Position numbers and translations under genes: made by a program. The notes under the pieces were generated by a model, which saw only the letters and a list, made by a program, of their open reading frames with translations, was not told where the DNA came from and did no database searches. Shown here one piece after another: positions 10,516 to 22,360 of a stretch of DNA of 64,000 nucleotides. How positions within the stretch are numbered: the stretch's first letter is position 1; each line of letters opens with the position of its first letter. Source of the DNA: an uncultured Alphaproteobacteria bacterium (GTDB taxonomy: Bacteria > Pseudomonadota > Alphaproteobacteria > HIMB59 > GCA-002718135); contig CACGJH010000007.1 in assembly GCA_902573325.1 (NCBI GenBank), positions 1 through 64,000 of the forward strand, read 5' to 3'.

Positions 10516-11067
10516 ATGACTGTTAAATCTATTACTGTCTATTGCTCATCTTCAGATAAATTAAGTAATAAATATTATCAAGATGCAGAAGAAATTAGCA
10601 AATTAATATCATCATTTAAAATAAATATTGTCTACGGTGGGGCAAAAGTTGGAATTATGGGTGTGGTTGCTAAGACAGCAAAAAAATATAAAAATAGAGT
10701 TACGGGAGTTATTCCAAATTTTTTATCTAAGAGAGAAATAATTTTTGAAAATATAGATGAATTAAAAATAGTGGATAATATGTCTGAAAGAAAAAAGTTA
10801 CTCTTTGAGTTAGGTGATGCGTATTTAGCATTACCAGGAGGTACAGGAACTTTAGAAGAAATAGTAGAAGTTGTATCTTGGAAAGTAATGGGGATTCATA
10901 ATAAGCCAATAATATTTTTTAATAAAAATAATTTCTGGGATAATCTATTTCAGCAATTTAAATTTTTTGAAGATGAAAATTTTTCAAATAAAAATTTACA
11001 AAACAGTTTTCACATTATAGATACGGTTGATCAATTAAAAAATATATTAATTAAATGGCAAAAATAA
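10516..11067 (+). CDS. LOG family protein (cytokinin riboside 5'-monophosphate phosphoribohydrolase-like)
   Basis: [15 protein letters not shown] and [17 protein letters not shown] (PGGxGTxxE motif). Confidence 0.95.
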   Translation: MTVKSITVYCSSSDKLSNKYYQDAEEISKLISSFKINIVYGGAKVGIMGVVAKTAKKYKNRVTGVIPNFLSKREIIFENIDELKIVDNMSERKKLLFELGDAYLALPGGTGTLEEIVEVVSWKVMGIHNKPIIFFNKNNFWDNLFQQFKFFEDENFSNKNLQNSFHIIDTVDQLKNILIKWQK

Positions 11068-12263
11068 AAGTTAAAAACCCTGTAGTTGAAATGGATGGAG
11101 ATGAAATGACCAGAATCATCTGGGAGTACATCAAAGAACAATTAATTTTGCCCTATCTTGATATAGATATCAAATATTTTGATCTTGGAGTAATTAAAAG
11201 AGATGAGACAAATGATCAAATCACAATAGATGCTGCCGAGGCGGTGAAAAAATATGGTGTAGGAATAAAATGTGCAACAATTACTCCTGATGAAAATCGA
11301 GTAGAGGAATTCAAATTAAAACAAATGTGGCGTTCTCCCAATGGAACAATAAGAAATATACTGGGAGGAACAATATTTAGACAGCCAATTATATGCAAAA
11401 ATGTTCCAAGAATAATTACAAACTGGAATCATCCAATTGTAGTTGCTAGACATGCCTTTGGTGATCAATATAGAGCGACTGACACATTAATTAATAAACC
11501 AGGAACTCTTAAAATGGTTTTTGAACCTAAAGATGGATCTGAAGGTTTTACAAAAGATGTATATAAATTTGAAAAACCTGGTGTAGCCCTATCAATGTAT
11601 AATTTAGATAATTCAATTAAAGACTTTGCCAGAGCTTGTTTTAATTATGGACTTAACCTTGGTTGGCCAGTTTACCTTTCTACTAAAAATACTATTTTAA
11701 AAGTCTACGATGGAAGATTTAAAGATTTATTTCAGGATGTATTTGATACTGAATTTAAAAATAAGTTTAAAGAAAAAGACATAGTTTATGAGCATAGATT
11801 AATCGATGATATGGTGGCCTCAGCTTTAAAATGGGAAGGTAATTTTATTTGGGCTTGTAAAAATTATGATGGAGATGTTCAATCAGATTCTGTTGCTCAA
11901 GGATTTGGGTCACTAGGTTTAATGACAAGTGTGTTAATGACCCCAGATGGTAAAACAGTAGAAGCTGAAGCAGCACATGGAACTGTTACAAGACATTATA
12001 GAAATCATCAGAAAGGTATAGAAACTTCAACTAACCCCATTGCATCAATCTTTGCTTGGACAAGAGGTTTAAGTTTTAGAGGAGAATTTGATGGTAATAA
12101 TGAATTAATAAATTTTGCTAAAAAATTAGAAGAAACGTGTATCAAAACTGTAGAAAATGGTGAAATGACAAAAGATCTTGCAATATTAATTAACAAAGAT
12201 CAGAAATGGTTAAACACTCAAGATTTTTTAAGCGCAATAAAAAACAATTTTCAAACTAACTAA
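11055..12263 (+). CDS. icd: NADP-dependent isocitrate dehydrogenase
   Basis: [31 protein letters not shown]..., [15 protein letters not shown]. Confidence 0.97.
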   Translation: MAKIKVKNPVVEMDGDEMTRIIWEYIKEQLILPYLDIDIKYFDLGVIKRDETNDQITIDAAEAVKKYGVGIKCATITPDENRVEEFKLKQMWRSPNGTIRNILGGTIFRQPIICKNVPRIITNWNHPIVVARHAFGDQYRATDTLINKPGTLKMVFEPKDGSEGFTKDVYKFEKPGVALSMYNLDNSIKDFARACFNYGLNLGWPVYLSTKNTILKVYDGRFKDLFQDVFDTEFKNKFKEKDIVYEHRLIDDMVASALKWEGNFIWACKNYDGDVQSDSVAQGFGSLGLMTSVLMTPDGKTVEAEAAHGTVTRHYRNHQKGIETSTNPIASIFAWTRGLSFRGEFDGNNELINFAKKLEETCIKTVENGEMTKDLAILINKDQKWLNTQDFLSAIKNNFQTN

Positions 12264-14928
12264 TAGAGTTTAATTTATCTTCTACGTATTTTATACTTTC
12301 ATTAATTTGACTAACATCTGATCCTCCTCCTTGAGCAAGATCTTTTCTACCACCCCCACCCTTGCCACCTAGAATAATCGAAATTTCTCTTATTTCTTTT
12401 GAAGCATCAAAAAGGTCTGTAATATCTTCAGTAACTCCTAGCACTATAGATAGTTTGTTATTATTATTTGAAATTATTAACGAAACACTATTTTTGTTAT
12501 ATTGTTTTTTTTGCTCATCAATAAATGTTTTCAAAGATTTATTAGGGTAGTCTTCAGCAATCAAGTATATGAAATTTAATTCTTTGATTTTTTTTACAAC
12601 AATATTATCAATATTTTTCGATATAGACAAATTTTGTTTTAATTTTTCGTGTATCTGAATTAATTCTTTAATTAACAAACCTTTGTCTTCAGATTGATTT
12701 TTAAAATTATAATCAGCATTAATCTTTTTAATTTTATTTTTTAAATCTTCAATTTGATTATCTTGGTTTTTATTTTTTTCTAATAAATTTCTTTCTATTT
12801 CTTTAATATATTTATCCACTGCAACATTAGATACAGCCTCTATTCTTCTTATTCCAGACGCAACACTGGATTGATTAGTTATTTTAAATTTACTTATTTC
12901 CCCTAATTTAACTACATGAGTTCCTCCGCATAATTCTTTTGAAAAGAATGATTCATTTTCTTGACCCATTGTTACTACTCTTACTTCATCGCTATATTTT
13001 TCTCCAAATAATGCCATCGCACCTTCTTCAATAGCTTTTTTTTGATCCACAATTTTTATTTCAACAATTCCATTTTTTTGAATTTGATCATTTACAATTT
13101 CTTCAATATTCATGAGTTGATCTTTTTCAATTGGATTATTGTGACTAAAATCAAATCTAAGTTTTTCTGAATTTACAAGTGAGCCCTTCTGCGTGACATG
13201 CTTGCCCAGTATTTTTCTTAGAGCAGCATGTAATAAATGAGTTGAAGAATGATTATATTTAATACAATCTCTATTCAATGTATTAATGCTTGCTTTAATA
13301 GTATCTTCAATTTCGCATTCACCACTAATTACTTTACCTTTGTGAAGAAAATAGTTTCCAAATATTTTTGTAGTATTCATAACTTCAAACTTAAAGCTAT
13401 CATTTTCAAAAAAACCATGATCTCCCACCTGACCACCACTTTCTCCATAAAAAGGTGTTTGATTTAATATTATAATTGCTTCTTGATCTTTTTTAATTTT
13501 ATCTACTGACTTACTTTCTGTTATGATTGAAATTATTTTACAATCAGCTTCCATATCAGAATATCCTAAAAATTCTGTTGGATCTATTTTAGAAGTTATT
13601 TCAAACCAAATGCCTTCATCCTCGATGTCTCCTGTACCTTTCCAACTTTGTCTTGCTCTTTCCTTTTGATCTAACATTTTTTGTTCAAATGTTTTTATAT
13701 CGACTTCAATATTTTTACTTTTCAAATAATCTTGTGTTAAATCTAAGGGAAATCCATAGGTGTCGTATAATTTAAATGCTACTTCTCCATTAAATATATT
13801 TGTTGAGTTAGAAATTTCCTCATCTAAAATTTTAATTCCTTTTTCAACAGTTTCCTTGAATTTAGTTTCTTCATTCATTAATGTATTAGTGATCAGATCT
13901 TTTGCTCTATCTAATTCAGGATATGAATTTTTAATTCCATCTAAAAAAATAGGGAATAGCTTATGAAAAATAGGCTCTTTATTACCTAAAGAATGAGCGT
14001 GTCGCATTCCCCTTCTCATTATTCTTCGTAAGACGTATCCTCTACCTTCATTTGAAGGCATAACTCCATCTGCAATTAAAAAAGAGGAGGATTTTAAGTG
14101 ATCTGCAATTACCCTATGACTAGGACTTGTTATTGAACTTTCATCGCCACATAATTTAGTTGATTCATTTATAATCGGTTGAAATAAATCTGTTGAATAA
14201 TTATCATTAGAACCATCTAGTAGAGCTGTCATTCTCTCTAATCCCATTCCAGTATCAATGGAGGGTTTTGGTAGATTTATTCTCTCAGATTTAGATATCT
14301 GCTCATATTGCATAAATACCAAATTCCATATTTCTATAAATCTATCACCATCTTCATTTGGAGAGCCTGGAGGGCCTCCTTCGTATTTATCACCATGATC
14401 ATAAAATATTTCAGAACATGGACCGCAAGGACCAGTTTCACCCATTGACCAAAAATTATCAGATGTACTAATTTTAATAATTTTATTTTCAGACAATCCA
14501 GCTATTTTTTTCCATAAATCAAAAGCTTCATTATCATCAGAATAAACAGTTACTAATAGCCTGTCTTTGTTTATTGAATATTCTTTAGTAATTAGATTCC
14601 AAGCTAGTTCTATGGCCAACTCTTTAAAATAATCTCCAAAAGAGAAATTACCTAACATTTCAAAAAAAGTATGATGTCTTGTAGTGTATCCTACATTTTC
14701 TAAATCATTATGCTTACCGCCTGCTCTTACACATTTTTGAGCAGTAGTTGCTCTGTTGTAATCTCTTGTCTCTTTGCCTGTAAAAATATTTTTAAATTGT
14801 ACCATTCCAGAGTTAGCAAACATTAGAGTAGGATCATTATCTGGTACTAGAGAACTAGAATGAATAACCTCATGTCCATTTTTTTTAAAATAATTGAGAA
14901 ATGTTGACCTAATCTGATTTGAATTCAT
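12256..14928 (-). CDS. alaS: Alanyl-tRNA synthetase
   Basis: [54 protein letters not shown]. Confidence 0.98.
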   Translation of the reverse strand: MNSNQIRSTFLNYFKKNGHEVIHSSSLVPDNDPTLMFANSGMVQFKNIFTGKETRDYNRATTAQKCVRAGGKHNDLENVGYTTRHHTFFEMLGNFSFGDYFKELAIELAWNLITKEYSINKDRLLVTVYSDDNEAFDLWKKIAGLSENKIIKISTSDNFWSMGETGPCGPCSEIFYDHGDKYEGGPPGSPNEDGDRFIEIWNLVFMQYEQISKSERINLPKPSIDTGMGLERMTALLDGSNDNYSTDLFQPIINESTKLCGDESSITSPSHRVIADHLKSSSFLIADGVMPSNEGRGYVLRRIMRRGMRHAHSLGNKEPIFHKLFPIFLDGIKNSYPELDRAKDLITNTLMNEETKFKETVEKGIKILDEEISNSTNIFNGEVAFKLYDTYGFPLDLTQDYLKSKNIEVDIKTFEQKMLDQKERARQSWKGTGDIEDEGIWFEITSKIDPTEFLGYSDMEADCKIISIITESKSVDKIKKDQEAIIILNQTPFYGESGGQVGDHGFFENDSFKFEVMNTTKIFGNYFLHKGKVISGECEIEDTIKASINTLNRDCIKYNHSSTHLLHAALRKILGKHVTQKGSLVNSEKLRFDFSHNNPIEKDQLMNIEEIVNDQIQKNGIVEIKIVDQKKAIEEGAMALFGEKYSDEVRVVTMGQENESFFSKELCGGTHVVKLGEISKFKITNQSSVASGIRRIEAVSNVAVDKYIKEIERNLLEKNKNQDNQIEDLKNKIKKINADYNFKNQSEDKGLLIKELIQIHEKLKQNLSISKNIDNIVVKKIKELNFIYLIAEDYPNKSLKTFIDEQKKQYNKNSVSLIISNNNNKLSIVLGVTEDITDLFDASKEIREISIILGGKGGGGRKDLAQGGGSDVSQINESIKYVEDKLNSIS

Positions 14929-14962
14929 GAAAAGGTATTATAACTTGAAAACTCTATTGTCT

Positions 14963-14995
14963 AAATAAAAAAGCGCCTATTTTGAAATAGGCGCC
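14963..14995 (-). terminator. Rho-independent terminator of recA
   Basis: GCGCCTATTT-tg-AAATAGGCGC inverted repeat (14973-14994) followed on the minus strand by TTTTTTATTTAG. Confidence 0.85.
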
Positions 14996-15013
14996 AAACA
15001 AAAATAATATTTA

Positions 15014-16132
15014 CTATTCTTTTATTTCTTCAGCTTCTTTAGCTTCTTTTTCTTTTTCTTTTTCTTTATTCTCTACTTTTCCTTCCATCATAGCTTTTTC
15101 AACTATTCCAGCATTTTGTAGAATTTGATTTTCAATTTCCTTAGCTATAGTGGGATTGTCGTTAAGAAAGTTTTTAACGTTTTCTCTACCTTGTCCTATT
15201 TTAGTATTTTTGTAAGCAAACCATGATCCAGATTTATCAATAATTTCTGCTTTGACACCTAAATCAACTAATTCACCTAATTTAGATATCCCCTCTCCGT
15301 ACATTATATCAAATTCAACAACTTTGAATGGAGGCGCGACTTTGTTTTTAACTATCTTTACTCTAGTTTGATTTCCAATGATTTCATCTTTATCTTTAAT
15401 TGCGCCAATTCTTCTAATGTCCATTCTAACAGAAGAATAAAATTTTAAAGCATTACCACCTGTAGTTGTCTCAGGACTACCAAACATAACACCAATTTTC
15501 ATTCTAAGTTGATTTATGAATACAACTAAAGTGTTTGATTGAGCAATAGAACTTGTGAGTTTTCTTAAAGCCTGACTCATCAATCTGGCTTGTAAACCAG
15601 GTAATGAATCTCCCATATCACCTTCTAATTCTGCTCTTGGTACAAGTGCTGCAACTGAGTCAATAATTAACACATCAATACCTCCAGATTTAATTAAAGA
15701 ATCAGCAATTTCTAAACCCTGTTCACCTGTATCAGGCTGGGAAATTAATAATTCTTCTAAATTTACACCTAATTTCTTAGCATATGCTGGATCTAGAGCA
15801 TGCTCCGCATCTATAAATGCACAATTACCACCTTGTTTTTGTGACTCTGCAACAATATGAGTGGCTAAAGTAGTTTTACCAGAACTTTCAGGCCCATAAA
15901 TTTCAATAATTCTCCCTTTTGGAACCCCTCCAATACCAAGAGCTATATCAAGCCCTAATGAACCAGTAGATATTGCTTCAATATCTACATTTGTTTTAGA
16001 GCCCAATTTCATTATTGAGCCTTTTCCATAATTTTTCTCTATCAGGCTTACAGCGGCTTCTAGAGATTTACTTCTGTTTTCTTTATCCATTGAATTTTCG
16101 TTATTTACTACTTTTAATTTAGCTTGAGACAT
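15014..16132 (-). CDS. recA: Recombinase RecA
   Basis: [27 protein letters not shown], canonical RecA core with acidic C-terminus. Confidence 0.99.
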   Translation of the reverse strand: MSQAKLKVVNNENSMDKENRSKSLEAAVSLIEKNYGKGSIMKLGSKTNVDIEAISTGSLGLDIALGIGGVPKGRIIEIYGPESSGKTTLATHIVAESQKQGGNCAFIDAEHALDPAYAKKLGVNLEELLISQPDTGEQGLEIADSLIKSGGIDVLIIDSVAALVPRAELEGDMGDSLPGLQARLMSQALRKLTSSIAQSNTLVVFINQLRMKIGVMFGSPETTTGGNALKFYSSVRMDIRRIGAIKDKDEIIGNQTRVKIVKNKVAPPFKVVEFDIMYGEGISKLGELVDLGVKAEIIDKSGSWFAYKNTKIGQGRENVKNFLNDNPTIAKEIENQILQNAGIVEKAMMEGKVENKEKEKEKEAKEAEEIKE

Positions 16133-16217
16133 TACATTTCTCCATTAATTTCCTATGTTTTTATTAAGATTCTTGCAAATCATGTTTACTTGTACACGTT
16201 TTGTTCTATTTTTAAAA

Positions 16218-16232
16218 GTTCTATTTTTGTTC
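16218..16232 (-). promoter_or_regulatory. Alphaproteobacterial LexA/SOS box upstream of recA
   Basis: gttcTATTTTTgttc = GTTC-N7-GTTC direct repeat, about 86 bp upstream of the recA start; a third GTTC at 16203-16206. Confidence 0.75.
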
Positions 16233-16346
16233 TTTTATAAAAATTTAATTAATATATTGAAAAATATGAATTATTTATAATTAATAATATTTCAATATTG
16301 CTTGAATAAATAAAATCATTTGATAAATCAGCAGCGTTTTAAAATT

Positions 16347-16754
16347 ATGACTAAATTACCTAAAAATTATAAACCAACTCAGAAAGAAAAATTCATGAAT
16401 GCCAAAATGAAAGAATATTTTAGGCAAAAATTAGTAAGTTGGAAAAAAGATTTGCTCAAGGAGTCATCTCAAACTTTAAATAATCTTCAGAATGAGAATG
16501 AAGCAAAACCCGACATAACTGATAGAGCATCTGAAGAAATAGATAGATCTTTCGAACTTAGAACTAGAGATAGAGAAAGAAAACTAATTAACAAAATTGA
16601 TGCCGCCCTTCAAAGAATTGAAGATGGTTCATATGGTTATTGCGATGAAACAGGTGATCCAATTAGTATCAAAAGATTAGAAGCAAGACCAGTTGCAACA
16701 TTGAGTCTAGAAGCTCAAGAAATGCATGAAAAAGCAGAAAAAAGAATTAGTTAA
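16347..16754 (+). CDS. dksA: RNA polymerase-binding protein DksA
   Basis: MTKLPKNYKPTQKEKFMN...; YGYCDETGDPISIKRLEARP. Confidence 0.95.
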   Translation: MTKLPKNYKPTQKEKFMNAKMKEYFRQKLVSWKKDLLKESSQTLNNLQNENEAKPDITDRASEEIDRSFELRTRDRERKLINKIDAALQRIEDGSYGYCDETGDPISIKRLEARPVATLSLEAQEMHEKAEKRIS

Positions 16755-16764
16755 TTTTTTTTAA

Positions 16765-16962
16765 ATGTCAGATTTTTATATAGGTGATCTTACACCAGGT
16801 ACTTTTGTTGTAAATGTCAGTAAAGAAAAAGAATGGGGAATTGGTCAAGTACAATCATGTATTAATAATATCGTTACAATTAATTTTGAAAATGTTGGAA
16901 AAAAAACTATTAACCCTAGAGAAGTTGAATTAAAAATAATTAATATAAATGCAACTAATTGA
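16765..16962 (+). CDS. DUF3553 domain-containing protein
   Basis: 65 aa, TPGTFVVNVSKEKEWGIGQVQSCINNIVTINFENVGKKTI. Confidence 0.75.
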   Translation: MSDFYIGDLTPGTFVVNVSKEKEWGIGQVQSCINNIVTINFENVGKKTINPREVELKIININATN

Positions 16963-17941
16963 TCAGTATTTAAGAAAAGTAAATTATCTAAGAGTATCTG
17001 TTACAGATAGATGTGATCTGAGATGTGTTTATTGTATGAAAGAAAAAATGCAATTTCTCCCTCGAAAAGACATACTCACTTTAGAAGAAATTGAAAGATT
17101 ATGTGACAACTTTATAGAACTCGGAGTTGAAAAAATTAGATTAACTGGAGGTGAGCCTTTGGTAAGAAATGATATTATAAAATTAATTGAAAAACTTAAT
17201 ACCAAAAAAGAAAAAACAAATCTAAAGGAAATAACACTGACAACAAACGGTACATTATTAAAAAAATATGCCAAACTACTGAAGCTAAATGGTATTAATA
17301 GGATTAATGTTTCTTTAGATACAATTAATCCTGAAAAATATAATAAAATAACAAGATTTGGAAATATTGAAAAAGTTTTTGATGGAATTAATGAAGCACT
17401 TGATAACAACATAAAAATTAAAATTAATACTGTAGTAATTAAAGATTTTAATGAAAATGAAATTGAAGAATTAATAAATTGGACTAGTAATAAAAAAATT
17501 GATCTTACTTTTATCGAAGTAATGCCAATGGAAGAAACAGATATATCAAGAGAATATCAGTTTATCTCATTATCTGATACTTTTTCAAAACTAGACAAAA
17601 TATATAATTTTTCTAAAATTGATTATAGTACTGGAGGTCCAGCAAAATTTTATACTAGTGATTTAGTTTCTAATAAAATTGGGTTTATAAGTCCTTTAAC
17701 AAATAATTTTTGTGCCTCTTGCAATAGAATAAGAATATCGAGCACTGGTAAACTTTTCATGTGCCTTGGTCAGAATGACTTTGTTGATTTTAGAGAAATA
17801 ATGAGGAAAGATCATAGTGATGATTATATAAAAGAAAAAATTAAGTTTGCTCTTAATATTAAACCAAAACAACATGATTTTATGATTGGAGAAAAAATTA
17901 ATAAATATATGAAAAGACATATGAACGTAACAGGTGGATAA
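16949..17941 (+). CDS. moaA: GTP 3',8-cyclase MoaA
   Basis: Radical SAM CDLRCVYCM; C-terminal cluster CASCNRIRISSTGKLFMCLG; terminal GG (HMNVTGG). Confidence 0.97.
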   Translation: MQLIDQYLRKVNYLRVSVTDRCDLRCVYCMKEKMQFLPRKDILTLEEIERLCDNFIELGVEKIRLTGGEPLVRNDIIKLIEKLNTKKEKTNLKEITLTTNGTLLKKYAKLLKLNGINRINVSLDTINPEKYNKITRFGNIEKVFDGINEALDNNIKIKINTVVIKDFNENEIEELINWTSNKKIDLTFIEVMPMEETDISREYQFISLSDTFSKLDKIYNFSKIDYSTGGPAKFYTSDLVSNKIGFISPLTNNFCASCNRIRISSTGKLFMCLGQNDFVDFREIMRKDHSDDYIKEKIKFALNIKPKQHDFMIGEKINKYMKRHMNVTGG

Positions 17942-18699
17942 TGAAATTTCATTTTTTATCATCAAACAATCGTGAGGCAAAAAATACAGAAAAAAAACTA
18001 ATAGAATTATTTGGACAAAATTCTGTGGAAGATGCCGATTACATTATTCCAATTGGAGGCGACGGATTACTTTTAAAATCACTTCATAATTTTAATAAAC
18101 TAAACAAACCATTTTTTGGAATAAACTTTGGTTCAATTGGCTTTTTAATGAATAATCTTAGTAATGAAAATTTAAATGACATGATTACCAATGCTAAAAA
18201 ATCTACTTTTAAACCATTAAAAATGACTGCACAAAGTGTTAATAATGAAATCTTTGAGGCATATGCATATAATGAAGTTTCTCTTATGAGGCAGACTCAT
18301 TTGGCATCAAAAATTAAAATCAAAATAAATGAGAAAGTAAAAATGGAAGAATTGATATGTGATGGCGTTTTGTTATCTACATCAGCTGGAAGTACAGCTT
18401 ATAATCTATCCGCACATGGTAGTATTCTACCTTTAGACTCAAATATACTTGCATTAACTCCAATCAGTGCCTTTAGACCAAGGAGGTGGAGAGGTGCTCT
18501 GTTATCTGAAATTAGTAAAATTGATTTTGAAGTGTTAAATAATGATGAACGTTCCTCTAGCGTAACTGCAGACAATGTTGAGTTTAGAAATATTAGTAGA
18601 GTAAATATTGTATCTTCAGATGAAAATAAATGTACTGTATTATTCGATAGTAAACACTCTATTGAAGATAAAATTTTGAATGAACAATTTAATTTTTAA
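17941..18699 (+). CDS. nadK: NAD kinase
   Basis: IPIGGDGLLLKSLH, GINFGSIGFLMN, STSAGSTAYNLSAHGSI. Confidence 0.95.
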   Translation: MKFHFLSSNNREAKNTEKKLIELFGQNSVEDADYIIPIGGDGLLLKSLHNFNKLNKPFFGINFGSIGFLMNNLSNENLNDMITNAKKSTFKPLKMTAQSVNNEIFEAYAYNEVSLMRQTHLASKIKIKINEKVKMEELICDGVLLSTSAGSTAYNLSAHGSILPLDSNILALTPISAFRPRRWRGALLSEISKIDFEVLNNDERSSSVTADNVEFRNISRVNIVSSDENKCTVLFDSKHSIEDKILNEQFNF

Positions 18700-18701
18700 G
18701 A

Positions 18702-19076
18702 TCAAATTTTTTTAAAAATACAAATCTTGTTACCATCTAAATCCCTTAAATATGCATAATAATCTTTACCATGTCTGGGGCCAGGCATTCCTTCATCTTT
18801 TGCTCCAAGACTAATTCCAATTTTATAAAATTCATTAACAGTTTTTTTAGAATTAGCTTTAAAAGTAATCATTGTACCATTTCCTATGGTTGCTTTTTTT
18901 TTGTTATGAGGTCTAATCAAGTATAATTCTATTTTTTTAGGAGTTTCTTTTTTAGCATAACCATAATATCGATTATGAGATAAAACTTTTTTAATTTTTA
19001 GAGGTTTTAAAATTTTATTATAAAATGCAGATGATTTTTTTAAATTATTTGTCCCAATGGTAATAAAAGCAAACAT
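18702..19076 (-). CDS. VOC (glyoxalase/bleomycin resistance/dioxygenase) family protein
   Basis: ITIGTNNLKKSSAFYNKIL...; GPRHGKDYYAYLRDLDGNKICIF. Confidence 0.88.
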   Translation of the reverse strand: MFAFITIGTNNLKKSSAFYNKILKPLKIKKVLSHNRYYGYAKKETPKKIELYLIRPHNKKKATIGNGTMITFKANSKKTVNEFYKIGISLGAKDEGMPGPRHGKDYYAYLRDLDGNKICIFKKI

Positions 19077-19087
19077 AATTTAGAGAT

Positions 19088-19172
19088 TGGTAGCCTCGGC
19101 CGGACTTGAACCGGCACTCCCAAAAGGGCAAGGATTTTAAGTCCTTTGTGTCTACCATTCCACCACGAGGCC
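19088..19172 (-). tRNA. tRNA-Leu (anticodon TAA)
   Basis: Minus strand GGCCTCGTGGTGGAATGGTAGACAC...GGACTTAAAATCC...GGTTCAAGTCCGGCCGAGGCTACCA; long variable arm (class II), encoded CCA. Confidence 0.93.
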
Positions 19173-19188
19173 TAATTTTGGACTAATA

Positions 19189-19935
19189 TCAAACTATAGA
19201 ACTTTTTCCACCATTTAATTCAATCATCTTAGTTATATCATCAACTATTGGTTGGATAGATTTCATCTCCCATGATGAAACAACTATGTTAACACCACCT
19301 GTTTTAGCTGCAAGATTAAAATATGGGTAACTACCGATTGATGCATTTGCATATTTGTTTTGAATATTTTTTAAATTTTTTGCAATTTTACTTTCGTATA
19401 AATTAGTATTAATTGTTGTAACAAGCTTTGGGTTACCTTTTTTAATTTTTTTCAATAATTCCTCAAACATAACTTGCATTATTTCTGGCACACCTGGTAA
19501 AACATAAATATTTTTTACAATAAATCCTGGTGCAGCAGTCATTGGATTTAAAATAAGCTCTGAACCAAATGGCATTTTGGCCATTCTTTGCCTACTTTCA
19601 TTAAATTCACCTTTTGGATAATAATTTTCAAGAATTTCAAATGCCATTTTATTTGTTTCATATTGTAAATTAAAGGCCTCAGATATACTTTCTGAAGTTA
19701 TATCATCATGAGTTGGTCCAATTCCTCCAGTAGTAAAAACATAAGAATATTTTGAGCTATATTTTAAAACATTTTCTATTATTGTTTTTTTCTCATCCTG
19801 AATAACAATAACTTCTTCTAACTTAATACCAGCTTCTAATAATTTTTTTGCAATATAATTTGAGTTGGTATCTTGGGTTCTACCAGAAAGTATTTCATCA
19901 CCAATAACAATAACTCCTGCAGTAAAAGAACTCAT
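19189..19935 (-). CDS. Competence/damage-inducible protein A / molybdopterin-binding domain protein (CinA N-terminal-like)
   Basis: AGVIVIGDEILSGRTQDTNSNYIAKKLLEAGI; FTTGGIGPTHDDITSE; LPGVPEIM. Confidence 0.9.
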   Translation of the reverse strand: MSSFTAGVIVIGDEILSGRTQDTNSNYIAKKLLEAGIKLEEVIVIQDEKKTIIENVLKYSSKYSYVFTTGGIGPTHDDITSESISEAFNLQYETNKMAFEILENYYPKGEFNESRQRMAKMPFGSELILNPMTAAPGFIVKNIYVLPGVPEIMQVMFEELLKKIKKGNPKLVTTINTNLYESKIAKNLKNIQNKYANASIGSYPYFNLAAKTGGVNIVVSSWEMKSIQPIVDDITKMIELNGGKSSIV

Positions 19936-19992
19936 ATGATTAATTGATATTTTCTATATATTATTTATTAATCGTAAGTAATTATTTTTTAA

Positions 19993-20787
19993 ATGAGAAA
20001 CAACAATATCCCAATACATACAAAAAAAGATTTTGAGGGCATGAGGGAGGCTGGTTCTTTAGCTGCTGATGTTCTAGATTCTTTAAATGAAAAGATTGTT
20101 CCAGGAATAAGTACTCAAGAAATAAATGACATATGCCATGATCAAATTATTCAAAATAAAGCAATACCTGCTCCTTTAAATTATAAAGGTTTCCCAAAAT
20201 CAGTTTGTACATCTGTTAATCATGTTGTTTGTCATGGAATTCCTTCTGAAAGAAAAATTCTATCTGATGGAGATATAGTAAATGTAGATGTAACAGTTAT
20301 TCTAAATGGTTGGCATGGTGATAGTTCAAGAATGTTTGTAGCAGGCAAGACAAATAAAAAGAATTATGAATTTTTAAAAATAACTTATGAATCTTTATTA
20401 ATTGGTATTAGTGAAGCTAAACCTGGTAAGCATATTGGTGATATTGGAAATAAAATTCAGAAACTTGCTGAAGGAAAAGGTTATTCTGTAGTAAGAGATT
20501 TTTGTGGTCATGGAATTGGAAAAGAATTTCATACTCCACCTAGTGTTTTACACTTTGGAGAACCAGGTGAGGGACCAATGTTAGAACCTGGAATGTTTTT
20601 AACAATTGAACCAATGATTAATTTAGGTGGATGGCAAACAAAAATACTAAATGATGGATGGACAGCTGTAACAAAAGATAAATCTTTATCTGCTCAATTC
20701 GAGCATACAATTGGAATAACAAATGAAGGAAATGAAATATTTACATTATCTAAAAACAATACAGCTTTTCCAATAAAGGATGTATAA
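19993..20787 (+). CDS. map: Type I methionyl aminopeptidase
   Basis: VNHVVCHGIPSERKILSDGDIVNVDVTVILNGWHGDSSRMF; GHGIGKEFH; EPMI; FEHT. Confidence 0.97.
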   Translation: MRNNNIPIHTKKDFEGMREAGSLAADVLDSLNEKIVPGISTQEINDICHDQIIQNKAIPAPLNYKGFPKSVCTSVNHVVCHGIPSERKILSDGDIVNVDVTVILNGWHGDSSRMFVAGKTNKKNYEFLKITYESLLIGISEAKPGKHIGDIGNKIQKLAEGKGYSVVRDFCGHGIGKEFHTPPSVLHFGEPGEGPMLEPGMFLTIEPMINLGGWQTKILNDGWTAVTKDKSLSAQFEHTIGITNEGNEIFTLSKNNTAFPIKDV

Positions 20788-20796
20788 GTAGAAAAA

Positions 20797-22089
20797 ATGA
20801 TACCTAGATATAATAGACCTAAAATTGAAAAGATTTGGTCATTAGAAAATAAATTTACAATTTGGACAGAGATTGAGTGTTTGATTGCAGAAAAACAAGC
20901 AATGCTCGGCGATATTCCAAAAAAAGCAGCAAAAGAAATAAGAAATAAAGCAAAATTTAATATTAAAGAAATAGAAAAAATTGAAAAAGAAACAAAACAT
21001 GATGTTGTTGCTTATATTAACAATGTAAGCAAATATATTGGCGACTCATCAAAATATTTTCATTTTGGTGTAACATCAAGTGATATTATTGATACTTCAT
21101 TTTCTGTACAACTTAAGCAAACCTCTGAAATAATAAGAAATAGCTTAGTAGAATGTATTAAAAGTTTAAAAATCAAATCTAAAAAATATAAAGACACATT
21201 AATGATTGGAAGAAGTCATGGTATACATGCTGAACCTATTACTTTTGGATTAAAATTATCTTCCTTTTATTTTGAGTTTAAAAGAAATTTAGAAAGACTT
21301 GATCAGGCGATCAACGAAATATCTGTTTGTGCAATTTCTGGACCTGTTGGAACATTTAATTCTATAGACCCACGAGTTCAAGATTATGTTGCAAAAAAAC
21401 TTAAACTAAATTCTGAAGATGTATCAACTCAAGTAATTCCAAGAGATAGGCATGCGTATTTTTTCTCAGTACTAGGTATTTTAGCATCTTCTATTGAGAG
21501 GTTTGCAGTGGAAATTCGAAATTTACAAAAAACAGAGGTATTAGAAGTTGAAGAAAGTTTTTCTTCTAAGCAAAAGGGTTCTTCTGCTATGCCTCACAAA
21601 CGTAACCCAGTATTAAGTGAGAACTTAACAGGTATAGCACGTTATATTAGAAGTGGTGTAATACCTTCACTAGAAAATGTTGTACTTTGGCACGAGAGAG
21701 ATATTAGTCATTCTAGTGTTGAAAGAATTACGACACCAGATATTACAATTGCAACTGATTTTGCACTGAGTCGTTTAAATGGCATTATAAAGAATTTAAA
21801 AGTCTATCCAAAAAATATGTTAAAAAATTTGAATATGCTTGGAGGTTTACATAGAACTCACAATATTATGTTAAAACTAATTGAAAAAGGATTGAAAAGA
21901 CAACAAGCCTATAAAATTGTTCAAGAAAGTGCCATGGAAACATGGAATAATAATAAGAATTTTTCTCAAGTTTTACAAAAAAATAAAGAATTAAACAAAA
22001 AATTAAATTCAAAAGAAATCGAAAAAATCATTAAAGATGATAATGATCTAAAGAAAATAGATTGGATTTTTAAAAATAAAATTAAATAG
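20797..22089 (+). CDS. purB: Adenylosuccinate lyase
   Basis: MIPRYNRPKIEKIWSLENKF; KGSSAMPHKRNPVLSENL signature. Confidence 0.97.
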   Translation: MIPRYNRPKIEKIWSLENKFTIWTEIECLIAEKQAMLGDIPKKAAKEIRNKAKFNIKEIEKIEKETKHDVVAYINNVSKYIGDSSKYFHFGVTSSDIIDTSFSVQLKQTSEIIRNSLVECIKSLKIKSKKYKDTLMIGRSHGIHAEPITFGLKLSSFYFEFKRNLERLDQAINEISVCAISGPVGTFNSIDPRVQDYVAKKLKLNSEDVSTQVIPRDRHAYFFSVLGILASSIERFAVEIRNLQKTEVLEVEESFSSKQKGSSAMPHKRNPVLSENLTGIARYIRSGVIPSLENVVLWHERDISHSSVERITTPDITIATDFALSRLNGIIKNLKVYPKNMLKNLNMLGGLHRTHNIMLKLIEKGLKRQQAYKIVQESAMETWNNNKNFSQVLQKNKELNKKLNSKEIEKIIKDDNDLKKIDWIFKNKIK

Positions 22090-22127
22090 TCTTTATTTTT
22101 TTTAATATCTGAACTATTTTAATAGGT

Positions 22128-22358
22128 ATGCCAATGACTGTTGAACAAATTGAACAATTTATTAAAGAAGCTATACCAGATGCAACTGTTGAAATTGAAG
22201 ATCTTAAAGGAGATGGCGATCATTACAGTGCTACAGTGACGTCAAAATCCTTTTCTGGAAAAACAAGAGTAGAACAACATAAGATGGTTTATGATGCTTT
22301 TAATGGTAAAATGGGTAGTGATTTGCACGCACTTAAGCTAAAAACTGTATCGGAGTAA
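22128..22358 (+). CDS. BolA family protein
   Basis: IEQFIKEAIPDATVEIEDLKGDGDHYSATVTSKSFSGKTRVEQHKMVYDAF; adjacent monothiol glutaredoxin. Confidence 0.94.
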   Translation: MPMTVEQIEQFIKEAIPDATVEIEDLKGDGDHYSATVTSKSFSGKTRVEQHKMVYDAFNGKMGSDLHALKLKTVSE

Positions 22359-22360
22359 TA

